Positions 10,701 to 18,830 are shown, numbered from the stretch's first letter. The stretch is 28,350 nt of DNA from Saprospiraceae bacterium (GCA_016717655.1 JADKFC010000022.1:1-28350); one strand, 5' to 3'. The notes: generated by a model from the sequence alone, not told the origin. Made by a program: numbers and translations.

Positions 10701-13458
10701 GACTATCAACACGGCACCGGCTGCCATCAACTTGGTTACTGAATGCCAACCAGGCAATGCTACCTATACCGTTACCTTTACCATCGAAGGAGGTGATGCG
10801 CCATCTTACATCGTCAATGGTGTGCCTACCGGCAATGTATTTACTTCCGCTCCCATCACTTCGGCTACCGATTTTAGTTTTACCATCAACGACGCCAACA
10901 ACTGTCTGCCTCAGCTGATCCAAGGCAATAAAAACTGTCTGTGTGCTACCAATGCCGGTACCATGGGCAACACCTCTCAACTCAGTCGCATCTGTGTCAA
11001 CCAGAATTTCAGCGCTGTTTTCAACAACAATGCCTCCCTCGAAGAAGATACCCTCTTGTTTGTTTTCCATGACAATGCAGGACCTACCCTTGGCAATGTG
11101 CTGGCCATCCAGGACAATCCTGTGTTTGCCTTCCCTGTTGGTGCCCAGCTCAATACCACTTACTACGTGTCATCGGTAGCAGGCAATGCCCTCGGCAATT
11201 TTATCGATCCCAGTGATCCTTGTTTCTCGGTGGCTCCCGGTGCGCCTGTACAATTTTACGACATCACCGCTGCCGCCAATGGGCCCAACGCGCTTTGTAG
11301 CAATGACACCCTCCGCTTTGACATCAACGTCAATGCCGAATTACCCGCCACCCTTTACCTCTCCTATCAATTTGCCAACAAAACTGTCTATGATACCCTA
11401 AGCGCGTTTACCAATCCTTATCCTGCTTTTTTGGTTCCATCAGCCTGGGGTGCAGCACCTGGTGCTGTCCTCATCACCGTTGATAAGATCAAAGATGTAC
11501 AATGTGAAAGGTCAGGCTTAAATACCAGTCTTAGCTTTTTACTTAATCCTAAAAGAGAGACCACCCTTCAGCCAACGCTCTGCAAGGGCGATCAGCTGAT
11601 TGTAAACGGGGTTATCTATGATGAAAACAAGCCAATCGGTGTTGAGATAGTTCCTTCCGGATTGGCTGGTGTGTGCGACTCTGTAATCCAGGTCAACTTA
11701 AGATATTATCCAGAGGCACGCGGCAATGCCAAGCCCGTTGTTTGTCAGGGAGACCAGGTCGTTTTGTACGGTGAAACTTTTGATGCCAATCGTCCCACCG
11801 GCAACCTTGTCCTGCCTGGGCTTGCGGCCAACGGCTGCGATTCTCTGCTCGATGTAGCCATCCAGCTGGTTCAACCCTCGCGTTCTGCCATCGACACCAC
11901 CCTTTGTGCAGGTACTACCGCTACCATCCTCGGTGTTACTTTTGACGAAAGTCATGTCAGCGATACCATCACTCTGTCAAGGGCCAATGTGTATGGCTGT
12001 GATTCATTGGTGGAAGTGCGGGTAAGTTTTAGAGACATTGTTGAAAGCACGTATCGACAACAATATTGTGCAGGTACGGTAGTCACCATTGGTGGCGTCA
12101 ATTTTGACAGCAACAAAACAAAAGACACCATTACCATTGCAGGTCAAGCCGGTGCCTGTGATACCTTAGCCTTTGTCGACCTTCAATTTATTGCAGCACC
12201 TGTAACCAATTACACAGCCACCCTTTGTGAAGGGGAGTCCAGGGTGATCAATGGCAATACGTACAATGAAAATAAAACCAGTGGCACCGAAGTTTTTGTG
12301 GGTGCTACAGCCCTGGGCTGCGACAGCATAGTCAATGTAGCCCTCACCATCCTGCCCAAGTCCAGGTCAAAGGTAGAAGCTACACTTTGTCCGGGTGAGA
12401 CCATCACCGTCAATGGAGTGGTCTATGATGAAAACAAAAGTTCAGGCCTCGAAACCCTGTCCGGTGGAGCCGTCAATGGCTGCGATTCGTTGATTGAAGT
12501 GAGTGTAAGCTTTTATCCACAAAAAGTAGACACCCTCAAAAAAGACCTGCTGCCCAACGACTCATTGGTGGTAGATGGAGTAGTGTTTAAGTTGGGCAAT
12601 ACCTCAGCTCTGGTGCCCTACCTGCCCGGCTCGGTCAATGGCTGTGACTCGGCTACCTTTGTGGTAGTGAGAATCGTCAACAACAACTATCAAAAAGTAG
12701 ACATCACCACACTTGCGCCTACCTGTCCCGGAGACCAGAACGGCTCCTTAACCATAAAGGCCATCGAAGGATGTTTGGTAAGCACACTGATCATAGACGG
12801 GGTTAGTTATGGCCAGGTCTCCCTGCCTTTTGTGCTCGATGATCTGAAGCCCGGCAGCTATGAGGTAAGCCTCAGCAGTGCCGATGGTTGCAGCTTCAAC
12901 CAAAATTATACTGTCTTGCCTGCCACCCAGCCAATACCTTTTGTGCTGAGTCCTGCCACTCAAAATGTGTATTATGGTGAAGACACACCATTAACCCTTA
13001 ACATCAATCCTGTACCGCAGACTGTACAATGGGAGCCGGCCAACCTGCTGAGTTGCAGCGATTGTTTGAATCCAACGGTATTACAACCTTCGGCCAATAC
13101 GGATTTTACCCTGAATATGCAGGATGAAAAGGGCTGTCAACAAACCGCAGTGTTCCGTCTGCTGGTGGAAGAAAAAGATCCGGTCATTGTTTTTCCCAAT
13201 GTGTTAAGCAGCCAATCACCCGGCAACAACCAATGGGTTATTCAATCCGGTGATGGCTACACCCTACAGGCCGTATCGGTATTTGATCGTTGGGGGTCTA
13301 AAGTCTTCTCAACCGGAAAAATTGACAGTCCGGTTATTTGGGATGGTACCTACAATGGACAACAGCTGGTGCCGGGGGTTTATACCTATACTATAAAAGT
13401 GGAATACCGAAATGGTAAAACAGAACAGTTGATAGGAGATATTACCATCATACGATAA
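7774..13458 (+). CDS. giant secreted P-domain repeat protein with type IX C-terminal domain
   Basis: The protein is 1894 residues. A signal peptide with a hydrophobic core (FFSFGVFVIFTFY) ends near ILAQ at residue 36. Residues 37-200 form a proprotein-convertase P-domain (IDLNHTWTGDIALFIIAPDG; NADGDWTLFLNDW). PKD/Ig-like beta-sandwich parts rich in TTTTTYTV follow (about 205-465). Next are seven ~74-residue repeats (466-979), a spacer, seven 54-residue repeats with a GCDS signature (1260-1637), and a gliding-motility/CHU_C C-terminal domain (about 1805-1894; VFDRWGSKVF, WDGTYNGQ, PGVYTYTIKVEY). The last is a type IX secretion signal, so the protein is probably surface-anchored or released. 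No protease catalytic domain accompanies the P-domain. A role in adhesion or matrix is inferred. The convergent neighbour ends one base away. Confidence 0.88.
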   Translation: MDAGLFFLLPEKALKRIFFSFGVFVIFTFYQPVILAQTFNGQGGLPFPPTGTTGQTSSIANVSGVGILGGCKIIENVTIDLNHTWTGDIALFIIAPDGTWLELSSGNGIAGDNYKITVFTDNATTNIVSGTPPYNGDFKPEGRQNTNYFPAPYNNAPAPGTFTFENTFTGVNADGDWTLFLNDWVPADVGFLNSWSITFGDTGTSLMVDAGDDVTICPGANPVVLTATPNSATLYNYAWSNNTGAPFTTVNPNGISTLPTTTTTYTVTVTSASGNCSGTDEVTVNVEPATFPGIITFSASPTLLCLGQQTTLLFNTTVSGNWTFNLTATNLSGTSNLSHTINGFNGSLDLIPTSTTTYAVNSITDLSTGCTIQLPSPLEATVEVGSPPEFTVQGLPSLCVGESFDLATLVNLFNGTTVTYHDGNPPTPFNEIPSLISPTVTTTYTLLFEKDGCTLPINLMIEVTPGGPGPNFNDAEICEDETINLTNLITPVIPGFFSGTNVAGNFFTGNNTGTFSVVFTPTNICLDPSNAEITVNPNIDYTLETAALCETDPLLDLTTLADPNYPLGSWSGPGVSGNFFDPLNQSGFVTLTFTPDYECAVAKTTVVEVTPAEIPFLTSATLCENSPPISLGPLQDPSFPNGTWSGDGVFGTTFDPTGLSGGIPLTFTPDDPCTLPGVVIVNVNALETPDMDGSDVCELETAFDLTDLEDPFYTGGNWTGPAVTVNIFNASLASGEVVLTYQAPGLCTLPVDVTMSVVNSLQPNLETETWCEASGALDLTTLEDPAYTTGTWSGAGVNGNLFNPLGETGINVITFTSNEYCVEAATTTIEVEPGGEPDLGIIELCTTGPVFDLTLLEDPAYPNGQWSGTGVSGTGFDPNNLSGEINLSYQAAGCVFEATTIVTVNQVETPVLSFDNICENSGLYNLAFVQDPAFPSGSWSGPGVNNNFLDPEGQSGNIVLTFTSDAACTLPALTGMTINTAPAAINLVTECQPGNATYTVTFTIEGGDAPSYIVNGVPTGNVFTSAPITSATDFSFTINDANNCLPQLIQGNKNCLCATNAGTMGNTSQLSRICVNQNFSAVFNNNASLEEDTLLFVFHDNAGPTLGNVLAIQDNPVFAFPVGAQLNTTYYVSSVAGNALGNFIDPSDPCFSVAPGAPVQFYDITAAANGPNALCSNDTLRFDINVNAELPATLYLSYQFANKTVYDTLSAFTNPYPAFLVPSAWGAAPGAVLITVDKIKDVQCERSGLNTSLSFLLNPKRETTLQPTLCKGDQLIVNGVIYDENKPIGVEIVPSGLAGVCDSVIQVNLRYYPEARGNAKPVVCQGDQVVLYGETFDANRPTGNLVLPGLAANGCDSLLDVAIQLVQPSRSAIDTTLCAGTTATILGVTFDESHVSDTITLSRANVYGCDSLVEVRVSFRDIVESTYRQQYCAGTVVTIGGVNFDSNKTKDTITIAGQAGACDTLAFVDLQFIAAPVTNYTATLCEGESRVINGNTYNENKTSGTEVFVGATALGCDSIVNVALTILPKSRSKVEATLCPGETITVNGVVYDENKSSGLETLSGGAVNGCDSLIEVSVSFYPQKVDTLKKDLLPNDSLVVDGVVFKLGNTSALVPYLPGSVNGCDSATFVVVRIVNNNYQKVDITTLAPTCPGDQNGSLTIKAIEGCLVSTLIIDGVSYGQVSLPFVLDDLKPGSYEVSLSSADGCSFNQNYTVLPATQPIPFVLSPATQNVYYGEDTPLTLNINPVPQTVQWEPANLLSCSDCLNPTVLQPSANTDFTLNMQDEKGCQQTAVFRLLVEEKDPVIVFPNVLSSQSPGNNQWVIQSGDGYTLQAVSVFDRWGSKVFSTGKIDSPVIWDGTYNGQQLVPGVYTYTIKVEYRNGKTEQLIGDITIIR
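9169..10710 (+). repeat. seven tandem protein repeats of about 74 residues
   Basis: Each unit has a cysteine near its start (LCENS, VCELE, WCEAS and similar) and the segment DLTTLEDPAYxxGxWSGxGV. It continues with xxFDPxxxSGxxxLTFTP and a second cysteine, then ends in a short beta strand with Pro or Asn. The paired cysteines suggest one disulfide per module. Copies differ clearly in DNA sequence, so the array is old rather than freshly expanded. Confidence 0.85.
11551..12684 (+). repeat. seven tandem protein repeats of 54 residues
   Basis: Units read roughly TLCxGxxxxVNGVxYDENKxxG, then a GCDSLxxVxVxF ending. Seven units of about 54 residues fill residues 1260-1637. Most have two cysteines. 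The last unit has lost the first one (DLLPNDSLVVDG). This repeat is unrelated in sequence to the upstream 74-residue array. Confidence 0.85.
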
Positions 13459-13459
13459 G

Positions 13460-14227
13460 CTACCGTTTGTACAACTTTTGAACTGTGGTTTTTCCATTAG
13501 AAAGAATCAGTTTGACCACATAAAAACCAGGTGTATAGTTTTCAACCTTTATTTCACTTGTAATATACGTACCCATCAATCTGCCGGAAACATCGTAGAT
13601 AGATAAGGAGCTTGCCACCGCCCCATTTTTCAAAACCAATACATCGTGAAAGGGATTGGGATAAAGATAAGGGCTCTCTTCTGGGAAATCTGAAAGTATA
13701 TTTAACAGTGGGTTGGCTTCACAAAAACTGATTACCTCGTGGATGGTAAAAACCAAGCCCTGGTTGCTGAATCTGATGAAGGTATAATAGGTCTCATCAC
13801 CTGTTTTTCTAAATCCAAGAAATTTGTTGTTTATGCTGGCCTGTCCATATGTACCGGCAGCTCCCGTACCATAGATAAAATCGAGAAAAGACGTCCAGTA
13901 GGCATTGCCAAATTGGATGGTGTCACCTTGCTCAAAGCCGGTTACAAAGCCGGTACCTGAATTGCAAACCTCCACCCCTTCTCCCAAATCGAGGGATAAG
14001 CGATCCCATGGAAAACCGGGAGCATTCCCATCAATGGAAATAAAACTGAGATCGGCCATTCCATCACAATCGATGTCAATATCAACGGTATCGTTGGGTG
14101 TATAGGTCTGTGCTATGTTCCAGGAATGGTAAAGAGTGGTGTCTCCTGCAATGTAATACTGTCCCAACAATTGGGGTACAAAAGTGAATGATGAAAAAAA
14201 GGCAATGAGTGTTATGAATGGTTTCAT
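13460..14227 (-). CDS. secreted protein with type IX (Por) sorting domain
   Basis: The protein is 255 residues. It has a signal peptide (MKPFITLIAFFSSFTFVPQL, cleavage near LLGQ). The middle part has no recognised domain but holds an Asp-rich segment (TVDIDIDCDGMADLSFISID) that could bind calcium. Residues 180-255 form a Por-type C-terminal domain (YLYPNPFHDVLVLKNG, LSIYDVSGRLMG, GFYVVKLILSNGKT). It starts 56 bases after the BamA-like gene on the same strand, so it may be the last gene of that operon. It ends one base from the convergent P-domain gene. Function unknown beyond secretion through the type IX system. Confidence 0.8.
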   Translation of the reverse strand: MKPFITLIAFFSSFTFVPQLLGQYYIAGDTTLYHSWNIAQTYTPNDTVDIDIDCDGMADLSFISIDGNAPGFPWDRLSLDLGEGVEVCNSGTGFVTGFEQGDTIQFGNAYWTSFLDFIYGTGAAGTYGQASINNKFLGFRKTGDETYYTFIRFSNQGLVFTIHEVISFCEANPLLNILSDFPEESPYLYPNPFHDVLVLKNGAVASSLSIYDVSGRLMGTYITSEIKVENYTPGFYVVKLILSNGKTTVQKLYKR

Positions 14228-14283
14228 TTTTCTAAGTTAAGCCATTTTCATTGGTTCAGCCCATTTTTCATCTTTGAATGTCG

Positions 14284-15673
14284 TCAAAAATTAAACTTCG
14301 ACTTATAATACAAGGCGCCTTCACCCAGGTGGTTAAAATTGTATTCTGCCGAAAGTAAAAAATTGTTGTACAAGAGCAGGTCGAGTCCGGGTCCGTAGCC
14401 CAGCAGCCATTGGTTGTTGAGCGGGTTGTTGGTGGTATACCACTTGTCGTTGGCATATCCCGTTTCTGCGGTAAACTTCAAAAAAAACTTCACCGGTAAG
14501 ACGTTAAAGGCGTGGACGGGCATTAATTTTCCTAATGAAATATTGTTGTCAAACAAGGCAAATCTGGCCGAAGTTTTTAGCCAGGCAAAGTCGGTGCCGT
14601 CTATGACATACAATTCATAACCGCGGATAACATCTGCACCATAGCCCAGGGCCTGGTAGTTGGAATAGGGAATTTGGTTGCGGGTCCAGTTCCACTTAGC
14701 CTTGACCTTGGCACCCACAATAAATCGTTTAAGGCGGCTTGGTGTACCATTCCATTTCAGCCGCAGTAGAAAAATTGGAAAAATTGCCAAATCCTACTCC
14801 GTCTTTGATCACTTCCACAGCATAGGCATAGCCACCTTCGGGATAAGCCGGAAAGAGGGTACGGTTGTATTTAAACACATACATCAGTCGCAAAAACTGA
14901 ATGTAGTCTTTGCCTTCCGGAAAGTAATTGGGGTTCCAATCTTTTACTACGATGTCGTTGACCGAATTGTAATTGTACTCTGCCCTCAAAGTATGAAAGG
15001 CATAGGCGCTGTTCCTTTTGGTAGCCGTAAGTCCGGTGCGAAAACGACGCAGTACGGTAGCTTCATCTGGCCTCTTTTTAAACAGCACTTTATTGTCGGA
15101 GGTGAGGTAGCCCAGCTCTTTGTTTTCAGCAAAGGAAGCCACAACACCGAGTCCCCAGGTGCCTTTGAGATAAGGAAAGAGGTACTCCAGCTCATATTTG
15201 CGCGTATATCCTTGTTGAAACGTGATTTTAAACTTATCTTTCCTGCCGGTCAGGTTGAGATGATCAACGCGGATACCATAATTGACCCTGTCCAGATCAC
15301 AGTTCATCTCCTTCCACCAAACATTAAAGGATCGGTCTGCCAATTCGAAAATAGGTGCAGGATAGATGTACCATGCCTCTTTAACTTCGAGGCTTAGCCC
15401 TATTTCTCCCTTATCAGCATCCCAGTGTTTGATGTTAAAATCAGCGAGGTTAAAAAGGCCGGTGGACAAAAGCCGTTGTTCGTTTCTTTCCAAAACAGCA
15501 GCAAGACCAATGAGGTCCAGACTATCGCCAATGGCAAAGTCCAGCTCGTTCATCACTACATGAAAACGGGTGTGTTTCAGACCATTTACTTCCACATCTG
15601 CCAGATAAACCCTGGATTGAGCCATGAGGCTGCAGGAAAATAAAATCAGGGAAACTAGCAGCCTGCCTTTCAT
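14284..15673 (-). CDS. BamA/TamA-like outer-membrane barrel protein, one frameshift
   Basis: A signal peptide (MKGRLLVSLILFSCSLMAQS) is followed by a POTRA-like domain (residues about 20-105, VYLADVEVNGLKHT, LSTGLFNLADFNI). A long beta-strand-rich barrel with aromatic strand ends follows, ending in KSKFNF with a C-terminal Phe, as usual for BAM substrates. At about 14735 the frame breaks: one extra T turns TKPPKRFIVG into TKPP-stop, and the rest (165 codons) continues in the next frame to 14284. Full length would be about 463 residues. It starts 13 bases after the CBS gene, consistent with one transcript. The family inserts or translocates outer-membrane proteins; the exact role here is not known. 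Confidence 0.75.
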
Positions 15674-15686
15674 GGTTGCAGACTTG

Positions 15687-16346
15687 TCAAATGCTAAGGA
15701 AATTCATCAGCGACTGGTATCGCTCTCGCAACGTATCGATGTATTCGTCTTCGGCAAAAGCACCTGACACGGTGTAATCATAACGCTGGAAGGCATTGAC
15801 CAGACGGGTTACATCAAAGGTATTCAGCTTAAGGGTCACATAAAGACTGGTGCTGTCTAAGTTGGAAGTGACAAAAGAAGAAAAAATCAAGATTCCTTCT
15901 GATTCACAAATGCGCGCAATCTCACTCAATGAATACTTGCTCCTGTCTGTTTCCAGAATGATGATGCTGCCTGGTTCTTTAAAAGCATAACTGTCGCCAA
16001 AAAAGTTAAATACATCTTCGATGGTTACCAAGCCTAAATAACGATTAGTAGAATCGATCACCGGAATGGTAGTGAGCTTGTTGAGCGCCATTTTTTGCAT
16101 GACCTCAAACAAGTGATCTCCTTCATGACAAAAGGGATTGACCAGCGAAAGTTTATAGGTGCCTATGGCCTTGTCCAGATCGTGGTTGAGGATGTCGTCT
16201 TCCGAAATGAGACCCTCCAGCTCATGGTTGTCCACGATGGGCAGGTGCTTCACGTGGTAAACATGCATGATGTTAATCGCCTCCTCTCCGGTATCCGATG
16301 TCTTGAGTGGACCCAACAAATCGGACATTACATTTTTCGCTATCAA
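15687..16346 (-). CDS. CBS-pair protein with ACT-like C-terminal domain
   Basis: The protein is 219 residues. Two CBS motifs (residues about 1-60 and 72-125) show the usual HLPIVDNHELEGLISEDDIL and TIPVIDSTNRYLGLVTIEDV patterns. Such pairs bind adenine nucleotides or similar ligands. Residues 135-205 look like a small regulatory ACT-type fold (SIIILETDRSKYSLSEIARI). The start at 16346 is a TTG. The next ATG is six codons further and would cut into the first CBS motif, where relatives have a residue pattern like MIAKxx. The gene follows the TM2 gene with a 9-base gap. In other Bacteroidota, proteins of this type often lie next to NAD kinase; none is present here. Confidence 0.85.
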   Translation of the reverse strand: MIAKNVMSDLLGPLKTSDTGEEAINIMHVYHVKHLPIVDNHELEGLISEDDILNHDLDKAIGTYKLSLVNPFCHEGDHLFEVMQKMALNKLTTIPVIDSTNRYLGLVTIEDVFNFFGDSYAFKEPGSIIILETDRSKYSLSEIARICESEGILIFSSFVTSNLDSTSLYVTLKLNTFDVTRLVNAFQRYDYTVSGAFAEDEYIDTLRERYQSLMNFLSI

Positions 16347-16355
16347 AATCTTTGA

Positions 16356-17177
16356 TTAATTTCTAGTTAACTTTTTCTTTTCCATGAGGAATTCTTCCTC
16401 TGTCAGCAGCCCTCTTTCTCTGAGTTCTGCCAGCCTGGAAAGTTGATCAAGCAAGGCGTCATTATTTTCTTTTGGTTCCTGCACACTCACTTCAACAGCA
16501 GGACCTTCTTTTTGTTGGACAGTTTGGTATACTTTGTACCCTGATTTTTTAAAAGTATCAAATTCGGGCTGGATGCGCACAAAGGCCAGGTCATCGTGGG
16601 TAAGGATGCGCTCAAAGTCGTTAAAGCCCAGTGAAACTGCCTTAGAAAGGTGTTTGTAGGCCTCCTCTTTTTTTTCGGTCAGGGAATAAGCACAGGCAAT
16701 GTTAAAATTGAGTGCCACATCATTGGGATCAATTTCCAAGCCCTGCTTAAAATCGGCAATGGCACCGTCGAGGTCAAAATCCTTGTACTTGGCCAGTCCG
16801 CTGTTTTTAAATGGGTTGGCCCTCACGCGCAATGGCTGGCGTTGTGGCGTAGTTTGCTGGTAAGGCCTGCTGTTGTCTTCGGTTTCATACCTGCGCATTT
16901 GCTCTGCCCTCCTGCGCTCAATGCGTGAATCACCGCGCTGCACGTAACCCTTATTGTATTTTCTGTCGAAATCCTGGTCCGTTGAATTGAGCAACCTCAA
17001 GCCTTCAAAAATGGCCAGGATCAGACTCAGTGGCATCCAAAATATTTTGATGCCCACAAAAAACAAAACCATGTACATGATGAAGCCTCCGGTGTCGTTG
17101 AGGTACAATTTATGACCTCCGACCACCCCGCTTACAAAGGCCAGCATGGCCGCAGTTAACCTGTTTTTTGGTCTCAT
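16356..17177 (-). CDS. TM2-TPR-SHOCT membrane protein
   Basis: The protein is 273 residues with a clear three-part layout. Residues 1-70 form a TM2 domain with two hydrophobic segments (LTAAMLAFVSGVVGGHKLYL; FIMYMVLFFVGIKIFW). A basic, Arg/Gln-rich linker follows (about 75-120). Residues 123-200 hold TPR-like helices (YKDFDLDGAIADFKQGLEID, DVALNFNIACAYSLTEKKEE). The last 30 residues are a SHOCT motif (LDQLSRLAELRERGLLTEEE). TM2 proteins sit in the inner membrane; TPR and SHOCT parts usually mediate protein contacts. Gaps of 9 bases on both sides place it in an operon with the phosphatase and the CBS protein. The cellular role is unknown. Confidence 0.88.
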   Translation of the reverse strand: MRPKNRLTAAMLAFVSGVVGGHKLYLNDTGGFIMYMVLFFVGIKIFWMPLSLILAIFEGLRLLNSTDQDFDRKYNKGYVQRGDSRIERRRAEQMRRYETEDNSRPYQQTTPQRQPLRVRANPFKNSGLAKYKDFDLDGAIADFKQGLEIDPNDVALNFNIACAYSLTEKKEEAYKHLSKAVSLGFNDFERILTHDDLAFVRIQPEFDTFKKSGYKVYQTVQQKEGPAVEVSVQEPKENNDALLDQLSRLAELRERGLLTEEEFLMEKKKLTRN

Positions 17178-17186
17178 CAGAGTTGA

Positions 17187-18395
17187 TTAAAATATTTTAC
17201 ACGTCAACACCGCAATATCGTCGAGGTACTCCTCTCCGCCCCGAAAAACTTCAATTTCTTCGAGCAATCGCTTGTTGAATTCGTCAGGCAAAATTGCGGA
17301 ATTTTTCGCAATAAATGGAATCAAATGTGCTTCTTCAAAGTAATCGCCCTTTCCGTTGGACAATTCGCCGAGGCCATCCGTAAACGACAATAAGTAACAC
17401 TCCCCATCCAGGTCGAGCACCCCTTCCTTGATTTCAGGCAGTTTATCAAAGGCCCCAATCACCGAACATCCCGTGGTCAGTCGTTCACAAACTCCGCTTT
17501 TGCGGTACAAAATGGGTGGAAAGTGACCCGCATTTACGTAGTGGATCTTTCCGGTTTTGAGGTTGATTTCAGCCACAAAAAAGGTAATGAACTTATCGGC
17601 CTTGGTAATGCGGTACACCGCCTGGTTGAGCGCAAAAATAAAGGTTTCCAGGTCTTTGTACTGGAAGATCAGACTCTGTACCATGGCCTGAAAATTGGCC
17701 ATCAGCAGGGCTGCAGCCACCCCCTTGCCCGAAATATCGGCAATACAGATGGCAAATCGGTCTTCGTCGTATTTGATGTAGTCTATGTAATCGCCCCCTA
17801 CATTGTAGTGCGGCTTGTAAATCTTGGAAATGGCATACCGATCATTGCTGGGCAGACTATCCGGGATCAGCATCGACTGCACATCCTGGGCCAACAGCAA
17901 CTCGGTTTTGTATTTTTCCTGCTCCAGCTGCCGCTTAAACAATCGTTTGTTTTCGATGGCCACCGCTATGATGTTGGTAATGGTAGTGATGAACTGGATC
18001 TTGTTAAATAGATCGTCTTTGTCTTTGATACCACCTATCAGCGAATACGCAATGGGATGGTCTTTGTGAAAAACCGGAATGATGATGTCAAAGTCCCTCA
18101 ATGGCTCCGGATCATCAACCTTGATGGTGTACAATCGTTTATGGCTGGTGATCAGCGGCACTACATCTTCTACCTTGTCGTTTTCATAATTGATGTGGGT
18201 GGTACAGATCCAGCCCTCATCTGCCATGATAAACAAGACCATTTTTTCAATGCCCATCTCCCACGAAAGAAATGACTTGTACATGTTGAACAAACCATCC
18301 TGGGGCACATTATCATTGATAGCCTGGGTAATGGTGAGCAAGCTCCTGATCTGCAATTGTTTGAGATTCAGCTCTTTCTCTAATTTTTCCAACAT
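17187..18395 (-). CDS. GAF-SpoIIE (PP2C-type) serine/threonine phosphatase, RsbU-like
   Basis: The protein is 402 residues from the ATG at 18395; a TTG 24 bases upstream is an alternative. The N-terminal half is GAF-like (about 15-160), joined by a helical linker (NKRLFKRQLEQEKYKTELLL) to a SpoIIE phosphatase domain. Metal-binding and core motifs are present: NVGGDYIDYI, CIADISGKGVAAALLMANFQ, YVNAGHFPP, SFTDGLGEL and EYLDDIAVL. RsbU-type enzymes remove phosphate from anti-anti-sigma factors in partner switching. No such partner (STAS or RsbW-like) is seen in this window. It is the first gene of a four- or five-gene cluster and so may set the input for the TM2, CBS and BamA-like proteins. Confidence 0.9.
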   Translation of the reverse strand: MLEKLEKELNLKQLQIRSLLTITQAINDNVPQDGLFNMYKSFLSWEMGIEKMVLFIMADEGWICTTHINYENDKVEDVVPLITSHKRLYTIKVDDPEPLRDFDIIIPVFHKDHPIAYSLIGGIKDKDDLFNKIQFITTITNIIAVAIENKRLFKRQLEQEKYKTELLLAQDVQSMLIPDSLPSNDRYAISKIYKPHYNVGGDYIDYIKYDEDRFAICIADISGKGVAAALLMANFQAMVQSLIFQYKDLETFIFALNQAVYRITKADKFITFFVAEINLKTGKIHYVNAGHFPPILYRKSGVCERLTTGCSVIGAFDKLPEIKEGVLDLDGECYLLSFTDGLGELSNGKGDYFEEAHLIPFIAKNSAILPDEFNKRLLEEIEVFRGGEEYLDDIAVLTCKIF

Positions 18396-18504
18396 GATCA
18401 GTTCTCTGGTCAAAAGCAAAATTTTATTTGGTCTTCACAAATTTGGCAAATTTTTGCCACAAATTTTTGATTATCTGACCAGAACGCTGAAATCATCGAT
18501 GGAA

Positions 18505-18540
18505 GGCGGAGCGCGGGGCGCGGGCGGCGGAGCGCGGGGC
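18505..18540. repeat. 15-base direct repeat, GC-rich
   Basis: GGCGGAGCGCGGGGC occurs at 18505-18519 and again at 18526-18540. A close relative (GGCGGAGCGCGGA) occurs at 23958-23970. This points to a dispersed GC-rich element in the spacers of this genome. Confidence 0.7.
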
Positions 18541-18570
18541 ATGACCGATTGGTTGCGACTTTGGAGCAAA

Positions 18571-18621
18571 TCGAGTGAAAGATTTCACTCGATAAAGGGA
18601 ACCGTGCAAAGCTTTGCACGG
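18571..18621. repeat. pair of perfect palindromes (REP-like)
   Basis: TCGAGTGAAA-GA-TTTCACTCGA (18571-18592) is a perfect inverted repeat with a two-base loop. CCGTGCAAAGCTTTGCACGG (18602-18621) is a perfect 20-base palindrome, nine bases away. Neither is followed by a T-run, so they are not typical terminators. The arrangement resembles REP/BIME-like intergenic elements. Confidence 0.75.
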
Positions 18622-18710
18622 CAACGACCAAGCTTGTCCGAGATTGTTTCCATTTCAATTCGGTGTAGTTCATTAAAGTAATGCTATCGCGGGAGCGGCG
18701 GAACATTGTG

Positions 18711-18787
18711 CGCTTTACGCTTTACGCTTGGCGCTGTACGCTGTGCGCTGTACGCTTTACGCTTTGCGCTATGCGCTTTACGCTTAA
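18711..18787 (+). repeat. eleven tandem heptamers, CGCTNNN
   Basis: Eleven consecutive seven-base units start with CGCT and vary only in the last three bases (TTA, TTA, TGG, GTA, GTG, GTA, TTA, TTG, ATG, TTA, TAA). There is no slippage between units. The tract ends 31 bases before a promoter-like box at 18819. Confidence 0.9.
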
Positions 18788-18818
18788 CCCCAAACGCACC
18801 TCAGAAACATTTTCGCAG

Positions 18819-18826
18819 TATCTTTA
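18819..18826 (+). promoter_or_regulatory. candidate -7 box
   Basis: TATCTTTA matches TAnnTTTG at seven of eight positions. The ATG at 18831 follows four bases later, so the transcript would be nearly leaderless. No clear -33 element is seen. Confidence 0.35.
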
Positions 18827-18830
18827 CCCC

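Noticed and set aside
9169..10710. recent DNA-level tandem duplication
   Set aside because: The repeats are clear in protein but differ strongly in DNA, so they are old.
14678..15397. 239-residue plus-strand frame opposite the BamA-like gene
   Set aside because: The minus strand has a signal peptide, POTRA-like domain and barrel strands; the plus frame has none.
18681..18830. N-terminal extension of the glycosyltransferase-like gene
   Set aside because: The extra 50 codons are read from the CGCTNNN repeats and precede the promoter-like box. The ATG at 18831 is a better start.
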